From Rhizobium grahamii (lineage in GTDB: Bacteria; Pseudomonadota; Alphaproteobacteria; Rhizobiales; Rhizobiaceae), in the NCBI RefSeq assembly GCF_009498215.1, contig NZ_CP043498.1, forward strand, positions 186,001-250,000: 64,000 nt of DNA, in the 5' to 3' direction. Both the position numbers and the translations under genes were made by a program. Every line of letters starts with the position of its first letter. The stretch's first letter is position 1. Under the pieces are notes generated by a model that was not told where the DNA came from, searched no databases, and saw only the letters and a list, made by a program, of their open reading frames with translations. This document shows positions 28,126 to 38,172 of the stretch, one piece after another.

Positions 28126-28863
28126 TCAGTTCCAGTCGCCGACTGACGCCTGAATGACGGCGAGTGCTGCAACCGCAGCGGTATCCGCACGCAGGATTCG
28201 CGGCCCGAGAGGGATTGCGGTCACGAAGTCCAGGCTGCGAAGCCGCGCACGCTCCTCTTCCGAAAAGCCGCCCTCGGGCCCAACGAGCAATGCCAGCTTG
28301 CGCTCGGACACCTTGGCGAGAAGCGGCAGCGGATTCTGCCCGGCATCGCCTTCGTCGCAATAGATGATGCGCCGCTCACGCGGCCACGTGTCGAGGAGAT
28401 CGAAGAGCCGGACAGGGGCGGCAACGTCGGGGATGCCGAGGATCCCGCATTGTTCGGCGGCCTCGATGACGTTGGCTTTCAGCTTGTCGAGGCTGGTGAT
28501 CTTGCCCTGAACATGCTGCGTCATCACAGGCTGCAGAACGCCGGCGCCCATTTCGACCGCCTTCTGGACAAGATAATCGAGGCGGCCGACCTTCAGCGGC
28601 GCAAAGAGATAATGCAGGTCTGAAGGCGCAGGCTGCGGCCGTGTCTGTTCCTCCGGCACAAGCACGATGCGCTTGCGCGTCGGAAACGCAACGCGGGCTT
28701 TCCACTCGCCGTCCCGCCCGTTGAAGACGAGAAGCTCGGCGCCATCGGCCATGCGCAGAACATTGGCCAGATAGTTGTACTGGTCGGCGCTGACTTCCAC
28801 GCCGTTGCCGAGCGACAGAGGTGCGTCAACGAAGAGCCGCTGCATCCGAAAATTGGCGCGCAT
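28126..28863 (-). CDS. rsmE: 16S rRNA (uracil-1498-N3)-methyltransferase RsmE
   Basis: SPOUT-class methyltransferase that modifies U1498 of 16S rRNA. The 245-residue protein has an N-terminal PUA-like domain ([20 protein letters not shown]) and a C-terminal knotted SAM-binding region with [14 protein letters not shown] and [17 protein letters not shown], both diagnostic. The Met at 28863 gives the family N-terminus; an open frame upstream lies antisense to or inside the phosphate transporter gene. The latter ends 14 bp upstream, so the two may be co-transcribed. Confidence 0.93.
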   Translation of the reverse strand: MRANFRMQRLFVDAPLSLGNGVEVSADQYNYLANVLRMADGAELLVFNGRDGEWKARVAFPTRKRIVLVPEEQTRPQPAPSDLHYLFAPLKVGRLDYLVQKAVEMGAGVLQPVMTQHVQGKITSLDKLKANVIEAAEQCGILGIPDVAAPVRLFDLLDTWPRERRIIYCDEGDAGQNPLPLLAKVSERKLALLVGPEGGFSEEERARLRSLDFVTAIPLGPRILRADTAAVAALAVIQASVGDWN

Positions 28864-28877
28864 AAAGAATATCCCGC

Positions 28878-30377
28878 TTAGACGAAGAGGAAGACCATAA
28901 GCCAGTAAAGCACCGCCGCAAGCGCACCGGATGCCGGCACGGTGATAACCCAGGCCGCGATGATCGTCATGAAATGCGAGCGGCGGACCAGATAGCGGCG
29001 ACGGACCTCGTGGGTATTCGGGTCCTCGGGCTCGTCGATCACCCAGACCTCCGCTCGCCGTTTGAGATAGGCGAGCCGCTGCTTGGAGTGACGCGTGTAC
29101 CATTCGCGGAAGAAGCCGACGCCGAAGACCGAGCCGACAGCGATATGCGTGGTACTGACGGGGAGGCCGAGCCACGACGCGACGATAACCGTGAACGCGG
29201 TCGACGATGCGACGCAGTAGGCGCGCATCGGATTGAGCTTGGTGATCTGTTCACCGACCAGGCGGATCAGGCGTGGGCCGAACAGCAATAGACCGACCGA
29301 GATGCCGAAGGCGCCGATGAGCATGACCCAGAGCGGCGGCGCCACGCTCTCGCCGAGAGGATGCCCGATAGAGACGCGCACGATCGCCGATAGCGGCCCG
29401 ACGGCGTTGGAAACGTCGTTTGCGCCATGGGCGAAGGAAAGCAGGGCCGCCGATCCGATCAGAGGCAGCCGGAAGAGAACCCGAAGCGAACTGTTGCGGT
29501 TCTCGAGTCCTTCCGCCTGCCTGCGCACAAACGGGGCGACGACAAGCCAGCCAAGCACTCCGGCCGCCAAACCCAACAGGACGATGGTCAGTGACGAGAA
29601 GCTATGGGCGGTCTCGAGCTGAAGGACCATGTAGCTCGTAAAACCGCCGATCATCATCGCGATCAGCACGGGCACCCAGCGCTTTGCGGCCGAGATCTTG
29701 TCCTCGCGGTAGATGATGAAGGTCTTCACCAGGTAGAGCAGGCCTGCTGCGATCACGCCGCCGATCAACGGCGAGGTGATCCAGCTTGAGGTGATTTCCG
29801 CCATGACACGCCAGTTGACGGGCTCCGGACCGACAGCGCCGATGCCGGCGCCGATAACCGCGCCTACGATGGAGTGCGTGGTCGAGACTGGCGCATTCAT
29901 CCAGGTCGCGAGGTTGATCCACAATGCGGCGGCCATCAGCGCCGCCATCATGATCCAGCCGAGCGTGCCGGCCGGAATCTGGACCGCATCGACAATGCTC
30001 GACGAGATCGTCTTCACGACCTCGCCACCTGATATCGTCGCACCCAGGATCTCGAAGATGGCGGCGATGATAAGCGCTTGGCCCATCGTGATGGCGCGGG
30101 CGCCAACAGCAGCGCCGACGTTGTTGGTCACGTCGTTCGCGCCAATGTTCATGGCCATGTACGCGGCAAGCGCGGCGGCTGCGATGACCAGCCCGGCGCC
30201 AGGACGATCAAGAACGTAGACGCCCGCAAACAGCATGGCGAGGCCAAGGAACACCATGCCGATACCGGGGGCGATCAGCTTGCGCGAGACGTATTTCGAC
30301 GCATCCTCGACATGCGTAAGCTTGTCGAGATCCTTGTCGAGCGTTCGTTTCCTGAGGACTGTTGGACGGTCCGCCAT
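28878..30377 (-). CDS. pit: inorganic phosphate transporter, PiT family
   Basis: A 499-residue low-affinity metal-phosphate/proton symporter of the inner membrane. It has the duplicated PiT signature [17 protein letters not shown] (first half, about residue 83) and [16 protein letters not shown] (second half), with [16 protein letters not shown] and [16 protein letters not shown] as the paired second motifs. About ten hydrophobic spans are visible with a large central loop. The phoU-like orfA gene that precedes pit in some rhizobia is absent here; the upstream neighbour is a NUDIX gene. Confidence 0.92.
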   Translation of the reverse strand: MADRPTVLRKRTLDKDLDKLTHVEDASKYVSRKLIAPGIGMVFLGLAMLFAGVYVLDRPGAGLVIAAAALAAYMAMNIGANDVTNNVGAAVGARAITMGQALIIAAIFEILGATISGGEVVKTISSSIVDAVQIPAGTLGWIMMAALMAAALWINLATWMNAPVSTTHSIVGAVIGAGIGAVGPEPVNWRVMAEITSSWITSPLIGGVIAAGLLYLVKTFIIYREDKISAAKRWVPVLIAMMIGGFTSYMVLQLETAHSFSSLTIVLLGLAAGVLGWLVVAPFVRRQAEGLENRNSSLRVLFRLPLIGSAALLSFAHGANDVSNAVGPLSAIVRVSIGHPLGESVAPPLWVMLIGAFGISVGLLLFGPRLIRLVGEQITKLNPMRAYCVASSTAFTVIVASWLGLPVSTTHIAVGSVFGVGFFREWYTRHSKQRLAYLKRRAEVWVIDEPEDPNTHEVRRRYLVRRSHFMTIIAAWVITVPASGALAAVLYWLMVFLFV

Positions 30378-30441
30378 GCTGTTCCCTGTTGTTGAACGCT
30401 GCTTTAACGCTGCCGAGTCCGGCAGCGCAAGATGGTGGCGT

Positions 30442-30966
30442 TCATTCCGCGGGAATTTGCTCCGGCATGGACTGTGTCAGCCTGTCGGCCATGCGCCGCT
30501 TGAACAGCAGGAACAAGGCGCTGAGTTCAGACTCCTGCACGCGCTTCGCCGCTTCCTCGCAGGACACCCATTCGGTGCGGCGCTCGCCCTTCTCCTTGAA
30601 GTTCTTCGCCAGCGTCGAAACCTCGAGCACGTACACCTGAACCTTGCAGGTCACCTTGAGACCGTTCTTGAGAACCTTTGGATAGTGATAGCAGCCGATT
30701 GTTTCGCTCTCGACCGTGCCGCGGACGCCGGCTTCCTCGTAGGCTTCGCGGGCGGCCACCTCGTAGGAGGTCTTACCGTCCATCGGCCAGCCCTTCGGGA
30801 TCACCCAGCGGCCGGTGTCACGGCTCGTCAGCAGCAGGACCTCCAGCGAACCGGACTTTTTGCTTACCCGGTAACAAAGCGCGGCATATTGCTGGCGCGG
30901 GGGGCGCCGGAACATGAGCTGCACATCGGAGGCCAGGCGGGTAAGAAGAGTCAATGGTCGGGTCAC
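30442..30966 (-). CDS. NUDIX hydrolase
   Basis: A 174-residue NUDIX-fold phosphohydrolase acting on a nucleoside diphosphate linked to another moiety. The Nudix box is GWPMDGKTSYEVAAREAYEE followed by AGV. The catalytic REUxEExGU core is intact, but a Lys replaces the first, non-catalytic Glu of the box. The layout with RWVIPKGWPMDGKT resembles the diphosphoinositol/diadenosine-polyphosphate branch. It lies 64 bp upstream of pit on the same strand, which may connect it to phosphate metabolism; this is inference from position. Confidence 0.87.
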   Translation of the reverse strand: MTRPLTLLTRLASDVQLMFRRPPRQQYAALCYRVSKKSGSLEVLLLTSRDTGRWVIPKGWPMDGKTSYEVAAREAYEEAGVRGTVESETIGCYHYPKVLKNGLKVTCKVQVYVLEVSTLAKNFKEKGERRTEWVSCEEAAKRVQESELSALFLLFKRRMADRLTQSMPEQIPAE

Positions 30967-31358
30967 CTTTACGGTTTGCTGTGTTTATCGTCCTGTCAGT
31001 ATCTTGCAGGAAGCTTGCGCGATCCCTGTTTATTGCTTTGCTTTCGCGGGAGGCTTCAAACATACCAATAAATGGTTTCGTTTTGATTTCGGTTTAAGGA
31101 AACCGTCATCGAATAGTCTGATTCCGTCGCATGCACAGGAACTAATATGTTCCTTTGCCTTGTCGCAATCAATCGCGCTTTTTGATGATGCACCGATATC
31201 TGAATACTGTGGTGATTCTACGGCTTATCCGCCCAAAAAAGGTTGCCGGCTAATGTTGGTGGCCGGATTGGGGACGCTTTTTCTGTCGAGAAACGGAAAT
31301 GTCCGTGCCTTTCAAACGCCGATCCGTTTAACAATGGCCGACCGCGAAAGGAACGACC
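30967..31358. other. AT-rich intergenic region between the NUDIX gene and the SAHH-like gene
   Basis: This 392-bp divergent gap is visibly more AT-rich than its flanks (for example around 31061-31215). It should hold two promoters. I looked for an S-adenosylhomocysteine riboswitch because of the downstream gene and did not recognise one. A GAAAGGAAC ribosome-binding site lies just before 31359. No small gene is supported. Confidence 0.5.
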
Positions 31359-32516
31359 ATGGAAAGACAGGCAACTCGCATCGACTGGATCGGCGGCAGC
31401 TGCCGTCTGCTCAACGCTACGGCGACCGAATTTCGTGAAACGCAACCTTTCGAAGGGCTGACGATCGGAACCGGCATCCATCTTGAGCCGAAGACGGTGG
31501 CACTTCTGATGACGCTGAAGGCCGGGGGTGCGCGTCTCGTCTGCACCGGCAACCTCAACAGTACGCAGCCGGCAACCGTTGATTTCCTCCGCGCCGAGGG
31601 CCTCACCGTTTTCGCCACGCAGACGACGGACGCCGAGGCCCATCACCAAAGCCTGGAGGCAGTGATTGCCGAAAAGCCGGATCTGCTGCTCGACAATGGC
31701 GGCGATCTCTTCGCCATCGCCGCGGAGCGTCCCTATCCGGAGCTGCTCGGCGGCACCGAGGAGACGACATCCGGCCGCACCCGGCTGATGCCGCTGCGCG
31801 ACAAGCTCAGCATGCCGATCCTTGTCATCAACGACAGCCCGATCAAGCAGTTTGCGGAGAACAGGCACGCCGTCGGCCAGAGCCTGTTCGAGAGCTATAT
31901 GCGCTTCACCAACCGCTCCACCAACGGCAAGCGCGTGACGGTCTTCGGCTACGGCGCCTGCGGCAAGGGCACCGCCGCCTGCTTCCGGAACGCCTACTCG
32001 CAGGTCAGCGTTGTCGATATCGACCCCGTGACGTTGCTGGAAGCCCATCTCGACGGGTTTCTGACGCCGCTGTGGGAACAGGCCATCAGCTCTGCCGACG
32101 TACTGGTCACAGTGACCGGTCACCCCGATATCGTCACCGCCAAGGATCTGCCGCTGTTGAAAGATGGCGTCATCCTGATGAATGGCGGGCACTTCCCGAC
32201 CGAGATCGACGTTGCCGCCTTCCGCAACCATCCCGACGTCGCAGGCCGTAGCGTCTACGCGGTGGATGGCATCGAAACCCTGCATCTGAAGGATGGTCGT
32301 GCGATCCATATCCTCGGCGGCGGCCACATGGCCAATCTAGCCGGCCCGCGACCACTCGGCAATTCGGTGGAATCGATGGATCTCGGCTTCACGCTTCAGG
32401 CCAGGTGCCTCGAACGTATCGCCCGGCGCGGCGCAGGTGCTGATGCCTGCGTCGTGCCGGTGCCTGCCGACATCGACGCTGCCGTCGCCAGCGCCTACCT
32501 CGATCTGGCACGGTAG
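31359..32516 (+). CDS. short divergent S-adenosylhomocysteine hydrolase-like protein
   Basis: A 385-residue relative of AhcY, about 45-80 residues shorter than typical enzymes. The NAD-binding motif is VFGYGACGKGTAACF (about 191-205), and substrate-region blocks LDNGGDL, EETTSGRTRL, INDSPIKQF and MNGGHFPTEID are recognisable. Compared with human AHCY, the catalytic Asp131 position (DDGGDL) is Asn and the Asp190 position is Glu. The Glu156, Lys186, Asn191 and His301 equivalents are kept. The C-terminal KPDHYRY tail that reaches into the neighbouring subunit's NAD site is missing. Rhizobia normally have a canonical ahcY elsewhere, so this is probably a paralogue with altered activity. Confidence 0.75.
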   Translation: MERQATRIDWIGGSCRLLNATATEFRETQPFEGLTIGTGIHLEPKTVALLMTLKAGGARLVCTGNLNSTQPATVDFLRAEGLTVFATQTTDAEAHHQSLEAVIAEKPDLLLDNGGDLFAIAAERPYPELLGGTEETTSGRTRLMPLRDKLSMPILVINDSPIKQFAENRHAVGQSLFESYMRFTNRSTNGKRVTVFGYGACGKGTAACFRNAYSQVSVVDIDPVTLLEAHLDGFLTPLWEQAISSADVLVTVTGHPDIVTAKDLPLLKDGVILMNGGHFPTEIDVAAFRNHPDVAGRSVYAVDGIETLHLKDGRAIHILGGGHMANLAGPRPLGNSVESMDLGFTLQARCLERIARRGAGADACVVPVPADIDAAVASAYLDLAR

Positions 32517-32529
32517 AAGCCGGATCGCA

Positions 32530-33528
32530 TCAGGCGATATCGATCACCAGCTTGCCGTTCGCCTGCTTGTTCTCGATCTGGGCATGAGCTGCGGCGATGT
32601 CCGCAAGGCCGAACCGCCGGTCATCGAGTTTAGGAACCAGCTTTCCGCTTTCGGCAAGCCTGGTCACTTCTCTCATGATCTCTCCGTGATGTTCGCGGCC
32701 TTCGCCTGTCAGCAGCGGCAGCAGCGTGAAGACACCGGAGTAGCTCGCAGCCTTGAAGGAGAGCGCCGCCAGCGCGTGCGTGCCCCAGCCGAGCGCCGTC
32801 ACCACATGGCCAAATCGACCGACGGCCTGAAAAGCGTCGTCGAGTCCGGTCCCGCCTGCCGTGTCATAGACGATATCGAACCCACGGCCGCCGGTGTAGG
32901 TCGCAACATAGTCGCTCACGCTTTCCGTGGCTCGATCGATGGGCGTTCCACCGAGGCTGCGGAGAAACTCCGCCTTGCCGGCGCTGTCGACGGCATAGAC
33001 CTCGGCGCCCTTCGCCTTGGCAATCTGGACCGCGATATGCCCGACACCGCCTCCGCCGCCGATGACGAGGACGCGCTGGCCGGATCTCACCTGGGCGCGG
33101 TCGACGAGACCTTCCCATGCGGTGATGGCGATCAGCGGCAGCGCAGCGGCCTCGCGCATCGAGAAATTGTGCGGCTTCGGCGCGATCAGTCGTGCGTCGA
33201 CGGCGGCGAACTCTGCCAGCGAACCCTGGACGCCACCGACGCCACCGGTCATGCCATAGACCTCATCACCGCGGCGAAAGCCCGAAACACCTGGGCCGAC
33301 GGCTTCGACGATGCCGGTCATGTCTATTCCGAGAACAGCGGGAAGCGGATGACGGGCGTGCGCCGCCTTGCCGGCCCGGATCTTGGTGTCGAGCGGATTG
33401 ACCCCGCTTGCAGCAATCCGCACCAGCACCTGGCCCTCGCCGGCGACCGGCCGGGCAACCTCGGCAAGGCGGAAGTCTGCATTTGGGGCGTCAAGCAACG
33501 CGGCCTTCATCATAGTTTCCGTGGACAT
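32530..33528 (-). CDS. NADPH:quinone oxidoreductase-like zinc-independent MDR dehydrogenase
   Basis: A 332-residue medium-chain dehydrogenase/reductase. The GroES-like N-terminal domain contains VLVRIAASGVNPLDTKIRAG and the Rossmann motif GGGGGVGHIAVQIAKAKGA is near residue 153. The catalytic zinc Cys/His ligands of alcohol dehydrogenases are lacking, which places it with quinone oxidoreductases (QOR/zeta-crystallin). It converges with the SAHH-like gene (13 bp apart) and is divergent from a LysR regulator, which likely controls it. The electron acceptor is unknown. Confidence 0.87.
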   Translation of the reverse strand: MSTETMMKAALLDAPNADFRLAEVARPVAGEGQVLVRIAASGVNPLDTKIRAGKAAHARHPLPAVLGIDMTGIVEAVGPGVSGFRRGDEVYGMTGGVGGVQGSLAEFAAVDARLIAPKPHNFSMREAAALPLIAITAWEGLVDRAQVRSGQRVLVIGGGGGVGHIAVQIAKAKGAEVYAVDSAGKAEFLRSLGGTPIDRATESVSDYVATYTGGRGFDIVYDTAGGTGLDDAFQAVGRFGHVVTALGWGTHALAALSFKAASYSGVFTLLPLLTGEGREHHGEIMREVTRLAESGKLVPKLDDRRFGLADIAAAHAQIENKQANGKLVIDIA

Positions 33529-33631
33529 CTGGTTTTTCCTTTTCGTTGGATGGCAACAAGATGGACCGTTGAAAACGGAATGGAAATGAAAGAGATTGTC
33601 TGAAATTCATGCAAAATTGTTTGGCGGTGGG

Positions 33632-34483
33632 ATGGAGTGGAGCGATCTGAAAGTGTTCCTGGCGATCGCCAGGTCAGGCACGCTCGGCGCGGCGGCCCGA
33701 ACGCTCGGTTTGACGCAGCCGACCATGGGAAGGCGGCTGCGTGCGCTGGAGGCGTCGCTTGGGCAAACGCTCTTTCAGCGAACACCTGACGGGTTCGTCC
33801 TCACCGACGAGGGGTCGATCGTATTTTCCCGCGCCGAGCGCATGGAGGAGGAAGCGCTTTCCCTGGAACGCGAGCTCGTCGGGCAGGGACGACAGCTGAG
33901 CGGATTTCTGCGCGTCTCGTCGTCCGACTGGTTCGGGACGCATGTCCTGTCGCCGGTTCTGGCTGAGTTTTCGCAGGCCTATCCAAAGGTGGTGGTGGAG
34001 TTGCTGACTGACAGCCGCCTGCTGAGCCTGTCGCGTCGCGAGGCCGATCTCGTCTTCCGCATCGCACCGTTCTCGGAGCCGGACGTGATTTCGCGAAGGC
34101 TGTTACGCATCGAATATGGCCTCTATGTCCGAAAGGGCATCGATCACCCGGTCGCCTTCGATGGTGAGGGATCGCGTCTCGTCGTCATGGACGAAGCGTT
34201 TGAAAGCATGCCGGATGTGCAATGGCTGAAGCGCCTCCTGCCAAAGGCGGACATCGTGCTTCGCAGCAACAATCGCGATGTGCAGGCAAGCCTCTGTGCC
34301 GGCGGCGCCGGGCTTGCCGTCCTGCCGCGCCCGTTGGGCGACGCGATATCGACGATCGAGCGGGTCGATCTCGGAGAGCCACCGCCCGGCCGCGATACGT
34401 GGCTCGGCTATCACCGCGACATCAGACGGCTCGCTCGGCTGCGCGCGCTGCTCGACCTCGTCATCGAGCGGCTTGCCGGATGA
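33632..34483 (+). CDS. LysR-family transcriptional regulator, probable regulator of the adjacent quinone oxidoreductase
   Basis: A 283-residue LysR-type regulator with an N-terminal helix-turn-helix (DLKVFLAIARSGTLGAAART, then LTQPTMGRRLRALE) and an effector domain from about residue 88. The ATG at 33632 gives the normal family N-terminus; a TTG at 33596 would add 12 residues. It is divergent from the quinone oxidoreductase gene across about 103 bp, the classic arrangement for a LysR regulator and its target. Confidence 0.85.
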   Translation: MEWSDLKVFLAIARSGTLGAAARTLGLTQPTMGRRLRALEASLGQTLFQRTPDGFVLTDEGSIVFSRAERMEEEALSLERELVGQGRQLSGFLRVSSSDWFGTHVLSPVLAEFSQAYPKVVVELLTDSRLLSLSRREADLVFRIAPFSEPDVISRRLLRIEYGLYVRKGIDHPVAFDGEGSRLVVMDEAFESMPDVQWLKRLLPKADIVLRSNNRDVQASLCAGGAGLAVLPRPLGDAISTIERVDLGEPPPGRDTWLGYHRDIRRLARLRALLDLVIERLAG

Positions 34484-34496
34484 CGCCACCGTTCAA

Positions 34497-35393
34497 TCAT
34501 CGCTCCCAGTAGGGAGTCGGACCGTAGAGTTCTGCGAGATAGTCGATGAACAGCCGAACCTTTGCCGGCAGGAACTGGCGGCTTGGATAGACCGCCGAGA
34601 GGGTGACATTGCGGGATCCTTCGTAAGCTGGAAGCACCTGCACCAATCGCCCCTGTTTCAGCTCCTCACCGATGTCCCAGGTCGAGCGAAGGGCAATTCC
34701 GAGCCCGGCGATGACAGCCTCGCGGATGACCTCGCTGGAGTTGGTCACCAGCATTCCTTCCGGCCGCATCGAGAGCGCACCATCCGGTCCTTCGAGCCGC
34801 CAGACATCATTGTTGTGGGCGGGCAGGCAGCGATGTTGCTTCAATTCGTCGATACTCTGAGGCATGCCGTGGGTCGCGACGTAATCCGGGGACGCGCAGA
34901 GCAGCCGGCGCACCGGAGCGAGGCGCCGCGCCACGAGGCTGGAATCGGTGAGTTCAGCGATGCGGATGGCGAGGTCGAAGCCGCCGCCCACGATGTCGCT
35001 GAATTCGTCGCTGAGCACGAGGTTGATCGCCAGCTCCGGATGCTCCTCCATGAATGCCTTGAGATGCGGAGCGATGTGCATGCGTCCGAAGGATGTCGGG
35101 GCGGAAACCTTCAGCGTCCCGTGCATTTGCGCCGAGCGACCCGAAATGTAGAACTCGGCTTCCTCAAGCCCGGCGAGGATGCCGAGAACACGGTCATAGA
35201 AGCCCTGTCCGGCTTCCGTCAGCGAAATCTGCCGCGTCGTTCGCTGCAGCAGCCGTGTTCCCAACCGGTCTTCAAGCCGCTTTATGCGCTTTGAAACGAC
35301 GGCCGGCGAAAAGCCCAGTGCCCGCCCGGCAAGCGACATGCTGCCTGTCGCCGCGACCTTGGCGAAGATCTCGAGATCACCCAGATTGGTCAT
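34497..35393 (-). CDS. LysR-family transcriptional regulator divergent from glcDEF
   Basis: A 298-residue LysR-type regulator (helix-turn-helix in DLEIFAKVAATGSMSLAGRA, then FSPAVVSKRIKRLEDRLG; effector domain from about 90). The start at 35393 fits the family. It is divergent from glcD across 134 bp, and the region has an AT-rich stretch (35398-35420) suited to overlapping promoters. Regulation of glycolate oxidation is inferred from position only; the E. coli glc regulator is GntR-type. Confidence 0.83.
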   Translation of the reverse strand: MTNLGDLEIFAKVAATGSMSLAGRALGFSPAVVSKRIKRLEDRLGTRLLQRTTRQISLTEAGQGFYDRVLGILAGLEEAEFYISGRSAQMHGTLKVSAPTSFGRMHIAPHLKAFMEEHPELAINLVLSDEFSDIVGGGFDLAIRIAELTDSSLVARRLAPVRRLLCASPDYVATHGMPQSIDELKQHRCLPAHNNDVWRLEGPDGALSMRPEGMLVTNSSEVIREAVIAGLGIALRSTWDIGEELKQGRLVQVLPAYEGSRNVTLSAVYPSRQFLPAKVRLFIDYLAELYGPTPYWER

Positions 35394-35527
35394 GTTACCC
35401 TGATATTTTATTCTTTTGGCATAAGTGCTTAGCATTTGCGCCGCAATCGGGAAAGTGCTAAGCCGAAGCCCTTGCGCGCAGGGAGGATGCGCCAGGATTT
35501 CGCCGCTGCCAGGCAAGGGAGAGAGCC

Positions 35528-36967
35528 GTGTCGGACGCCATTTCATTTCTCGCTCCCCGTGCCGATGTGATCGCTCGCCGCAAGCAGATCGTGGCCGATC
35601 TTGCCGACCTCCTGCCGCCCGAATGCCTCGTCCACGAAGCGCGCGGGCTGGTTCCTTTCGAAACCGATGCCTTTGTGTCCTACCGGCGCGTGCCGCTGGC
35701 GGTCGCCCTGCCGCGCAGCACCGCCGAAGTGGTTGCTGTCATGAAATACTGCCATCGCTATGGCGTGCCGGTGGTTCCGCGCGGCGCCGGGACCTCGCTT
35801 TCGGGTGGCGCGATCCCGCAGGAAGATGCTGTCGTCGTCTGCGTTTCCAAGATGAACCAGATCCTCGATATCGATTTGCCGAACCGTGCCGCCGTCGTGC
35901 AGGCCGGCGTGACGAACCTGAATATCTCCGACGCCGTTGCCGCCGATGGCTTCTTCTATGCTCCCGATCCGAGCTCCCAGCTTGCCTGCACGATCGGCGG
36001 CAATATCGGCATGAACTCCGGCGGCGCGCACTGTCTGAAATACGGCGTTACGACGAACAATCTGCTCGGCGTCAGGATGGTCTTGACCGACGGCACCGTC
36101 ATCGATCTCGGCGGCAAGCACCTGGATGCGGCCGGCTACGATCTGCTCGGCCTCGTCTGCGGCCATGAAGGTCAGCTTGGCATCGTCACCGAGGCGACGG
36201 TCCGGCTGATCGCGAAGCCGGAAGGCGCGCGTCCCGTGCTCTTCGGCTTCGAGACCTCGGAGGAGGCAGGCGCGTGTGTCTCCGACGTGATCGCGGCCGG
36301 CATCATCCCGGTCGCCATCGAATTCATGGACAAGCCGGCGATCGAGATCTGCGAGGCCTTTGCCGGCGCCGGCTATCCTCTGGATGTCGGCGCGCTCCTC
36401 ATCGTCGAGGTCGAGGGGTCGGAAGCCGAAATGGACGACATGCTGGCGAACGTCGTCGAGATTGCGCGCAAGCATGGCGTGAAGACCGTACGCGAATGCC
36501 AGTCGGCAACCGAGGCGGCGCTGATATGGAAGGGCCGCAAGTCGGCCTTCGGCGCCACCGGCCGCATCGCCGATTACATCTGCATGGATGGCACGGTTCC
36601 CCTCAGCCAGTTGTCCTTCGTGCTGAAGCGGACGTCCGAAATCGTCGACAGCTACGGGCTTCGCGTCGCTAACGTCTTTCATGCCGGCGATGGCAACATG
36701 CACCCGCTGATCCTGTTCAATGCGAACGACCCCGAGGATGCTGCCCGCGCCGAAGCTGCGGGGATGGACATCCTGAAGCTTTGTGTTGATGCCGGCGGCT
36801 GTCTCACCGGTGAGCACGGGGTCGGGATCGAGAAGCGCGATCTCATGCGCCACCAGTTTTCCGAGGCGGATCTGGCACAGCAGATGGCGGCGCGCGCGGC
36901 TTTCGATCCGGGCTGGATACTCAACCCGTCGAAGGTCTTCCCGCTCGAGGGACGCCCCGCCGCATGA
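35528..36967 (+). CDS. glcD: glycolate oxidase, FAD-binding subunit GlcD
   Basis: FAD-linked subunit of the membrane-associated glycolate oxidase, which oxidises glycolate to glyoxylate. The 479-residue protein shows the PCMH-type FAD domain (VVPRGAGTSLSGGAIPQEDA at about 79-98, and SQLACTIGGNIGMNSGG) and the C-terminal oxidase domain ending with FHAGDGNMHP and LTGEHGVGIEKRD. Its stop overlaps the glcE start (ATGA). The gene is first in the glcDEF operon. The family also includes D-lactate dehydrogenases, but the three-gene order favours GlcD. Confidence 0.94.
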   Translation: MSDAISFLAPRADVIARRKQIVADLADLLPPECLVHEARGLVPFETDAFVSYRRVPLAVALPRSTAEVVAVMKYCHRYGVPVVPRGAGTSLSGGAIPQEDAVVVCVSKMNQILDIDLPNRAAVVQAGVTNLNISDAVAADGFFYAPDPSSQLACTIGGNIGMNSGGAHCLKYGVTTNNLLGVRMVLTDGTVIDLGGKHLDAAGYDLLGLVCGHEGQLGIVTEATVRLIAKPEGARPVLFGFETSEEAGACVSDVIAAGIIPVAIEFMDKPAIEICEAFAGAGYPLDVGALLIVEVEGSEAEMDDMLANVVEIARKHGVKTVRECQSATEAALIWKGRKSAFGATGRIADYICMDGTVPLSQLSFVLKRTSEIVDSYGLRVANVFHAGDGNMHPLILFNANDPEDAARAEAAGMDILKLCVDAGGCLTGEHGVGIEKRDLMRHQFSEADLAQQMAARAAFDPGWILNPSKVFPLEGRPAA

Positions 36968-38169
36968 TCGATCTGTTTCCTATCAGCGAAGAGGATGCTG
37001 CCGCCATCGTGCGTGAGCATGCCGCAAGCGGCCGGAGGCTCGCGATCTGTGGCGGCGACACCCGCTCCGGTTTTGGCAACGCGGTGGAGGCCGAAAGCCG
37101 CCTGCGATCCACCAACCTTGCTGGCATCGTCGCCTATAATCCGGGCGAGATGGTCATGACCGCCCGGGCGGGGACGCCTCTGGCGGAAATCGAGGACGCT
37201 CTTGCCCGCAACGGGCAGATGATGGCGTTTGAACCGATGGATCACCGGCCGGTAATGGCAACGACAGGCGAGCCGACGATCGGCGGTGTGTTTGCCGCCA
37301 ATGTATCGGGCCCGCGCCGCTTCATCGCGGGTGCCGCACGCGACAGCCTTCTTGGTGTCCGCTTCATCAATGGCAAGGGCGAGGCGATCAAGGCGGGCGG
37401 CCGCGTCATGAAGAACGTCACCGGCCTTGATCTGGTCAAGCTGATGGCGGGCTCCTACGGCACCCTTGGCTTCCTCACCGAAGTCACCTTCCGCGTCCCG
37501 CCCAGGCCGAAAGACGAGGCCACCGTCGCGATCGAAGGCCTCAATGATGCCGAGGCCGCGCTTGCGATGGCAGCGGCCATGGCTCTGCCGGTCGAGGTAT
37601 CCGGTGCCGCGCACCTGCCGATGACCGTGACCTGGAAGTTCCTCGACGGAACGCTGCCGGGGAGCGAGGCGACCGTTCTGCGCATCGAGGGGCTGCCCGG
37701 TTCTGTCGAAGCGAGGGCAACGAAGCTCGCCGCCGCGATGGCTGCCTTCGGCACGGTCACGCGCTTCAGCAGGGACGAGAGCGTGCAGTTGTGGCGGGAA
37801 ATTCGTGATGTTCTACCCTATGCGGACGGCACGCCGCGGCCGGTATGGCGGGTCTCGACCGCGCCGAGCGTCGGGCATCAGCTCGTCGCGGCACTGCGGC
37901 TGGAGACCGGTGTCGACGCATTTTACGATTGGCAGGGTGGTCTGGTCTGGATGCGAATGGAAGCCGATGCCGAGGCTGACCTTGTCCGCCGGTTTCTGAA
38001 GGCGCTCGGCGGCGGTCATGCCGCGCTCTTGCGGGCACCGCAACGGATGCGCGCCGCGACCGCGGCATTTCAGCCGCAGCCGCAAGCGGTGGAGCTCCTG
38101 TCCGCCCGACTGAAAGAGAAGTTCGATCCCGCCGGTATCCTGAACCCGGGCAAGATGGCGGGGAGCTGA
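36964..38169 (+). CDS. glcE: glycolate oxidase subunit GlcE
   Basis: Second FAD-fold subunit of glycolate oxidase, 401 residues. It keeps the FAD-binding half (RRLAICGGDTRSGFGNAVEA and TIGGVFAANVSGPRRFIAGA) but lacks the GEHGVG C-terminal motif of GlcD, as expected for GlcE. The start overlaps glcD by 4 bp and the stop is 3 bp before glcF, so all three subunits are translated together. Confidence 0.94.
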   Translation: MIDLFPISEEDAAAIVREHAASGRRLAICGGDTRSGFGNAVEAESRLRSTNLAGIVAYNPGEMVMTARAGTPLAEIEDALARNGQMMAFEPMDHRPVMATTGEPTIGGVFAANVSGPRRFIAGAARDSLLGVRFINGKGEAIKAGGRVMKNVTGLDLVKLMAGSYGTLGFLTEVTFRVPPRPKDEATVAIEGLNDAEAALAMAAAMALPVEVSGAAHLPMTVTWKFLDGTLPGSEATVLRIEGLPGSVEARATKLAAAMAAFGTVTRFSRDESVQLWREIRDVLPYADGTPRPVWRVSTAPSVGHQLVAALRLETGVDAFYDWQGGLVWMRMEADAEADLVRRFLKALGGGHAALLRAPQRMRAATAAFQPQPQAVELLSARLKEKFDPAGILNPGKMAGS

Positions 38170-38172
38170 GCC

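Noticed and set aside
30967..31358. SAH riboswitch before the SAHH-like gene
   Set aside because: No recognisable conserved core or pairing pattern was found by eye.
35543..36853. A 436-codon minus-strand open frame opposite glcD
   Set aside because: Antisense shadow; glcD has all family motifs and overlaps glcE correctly.
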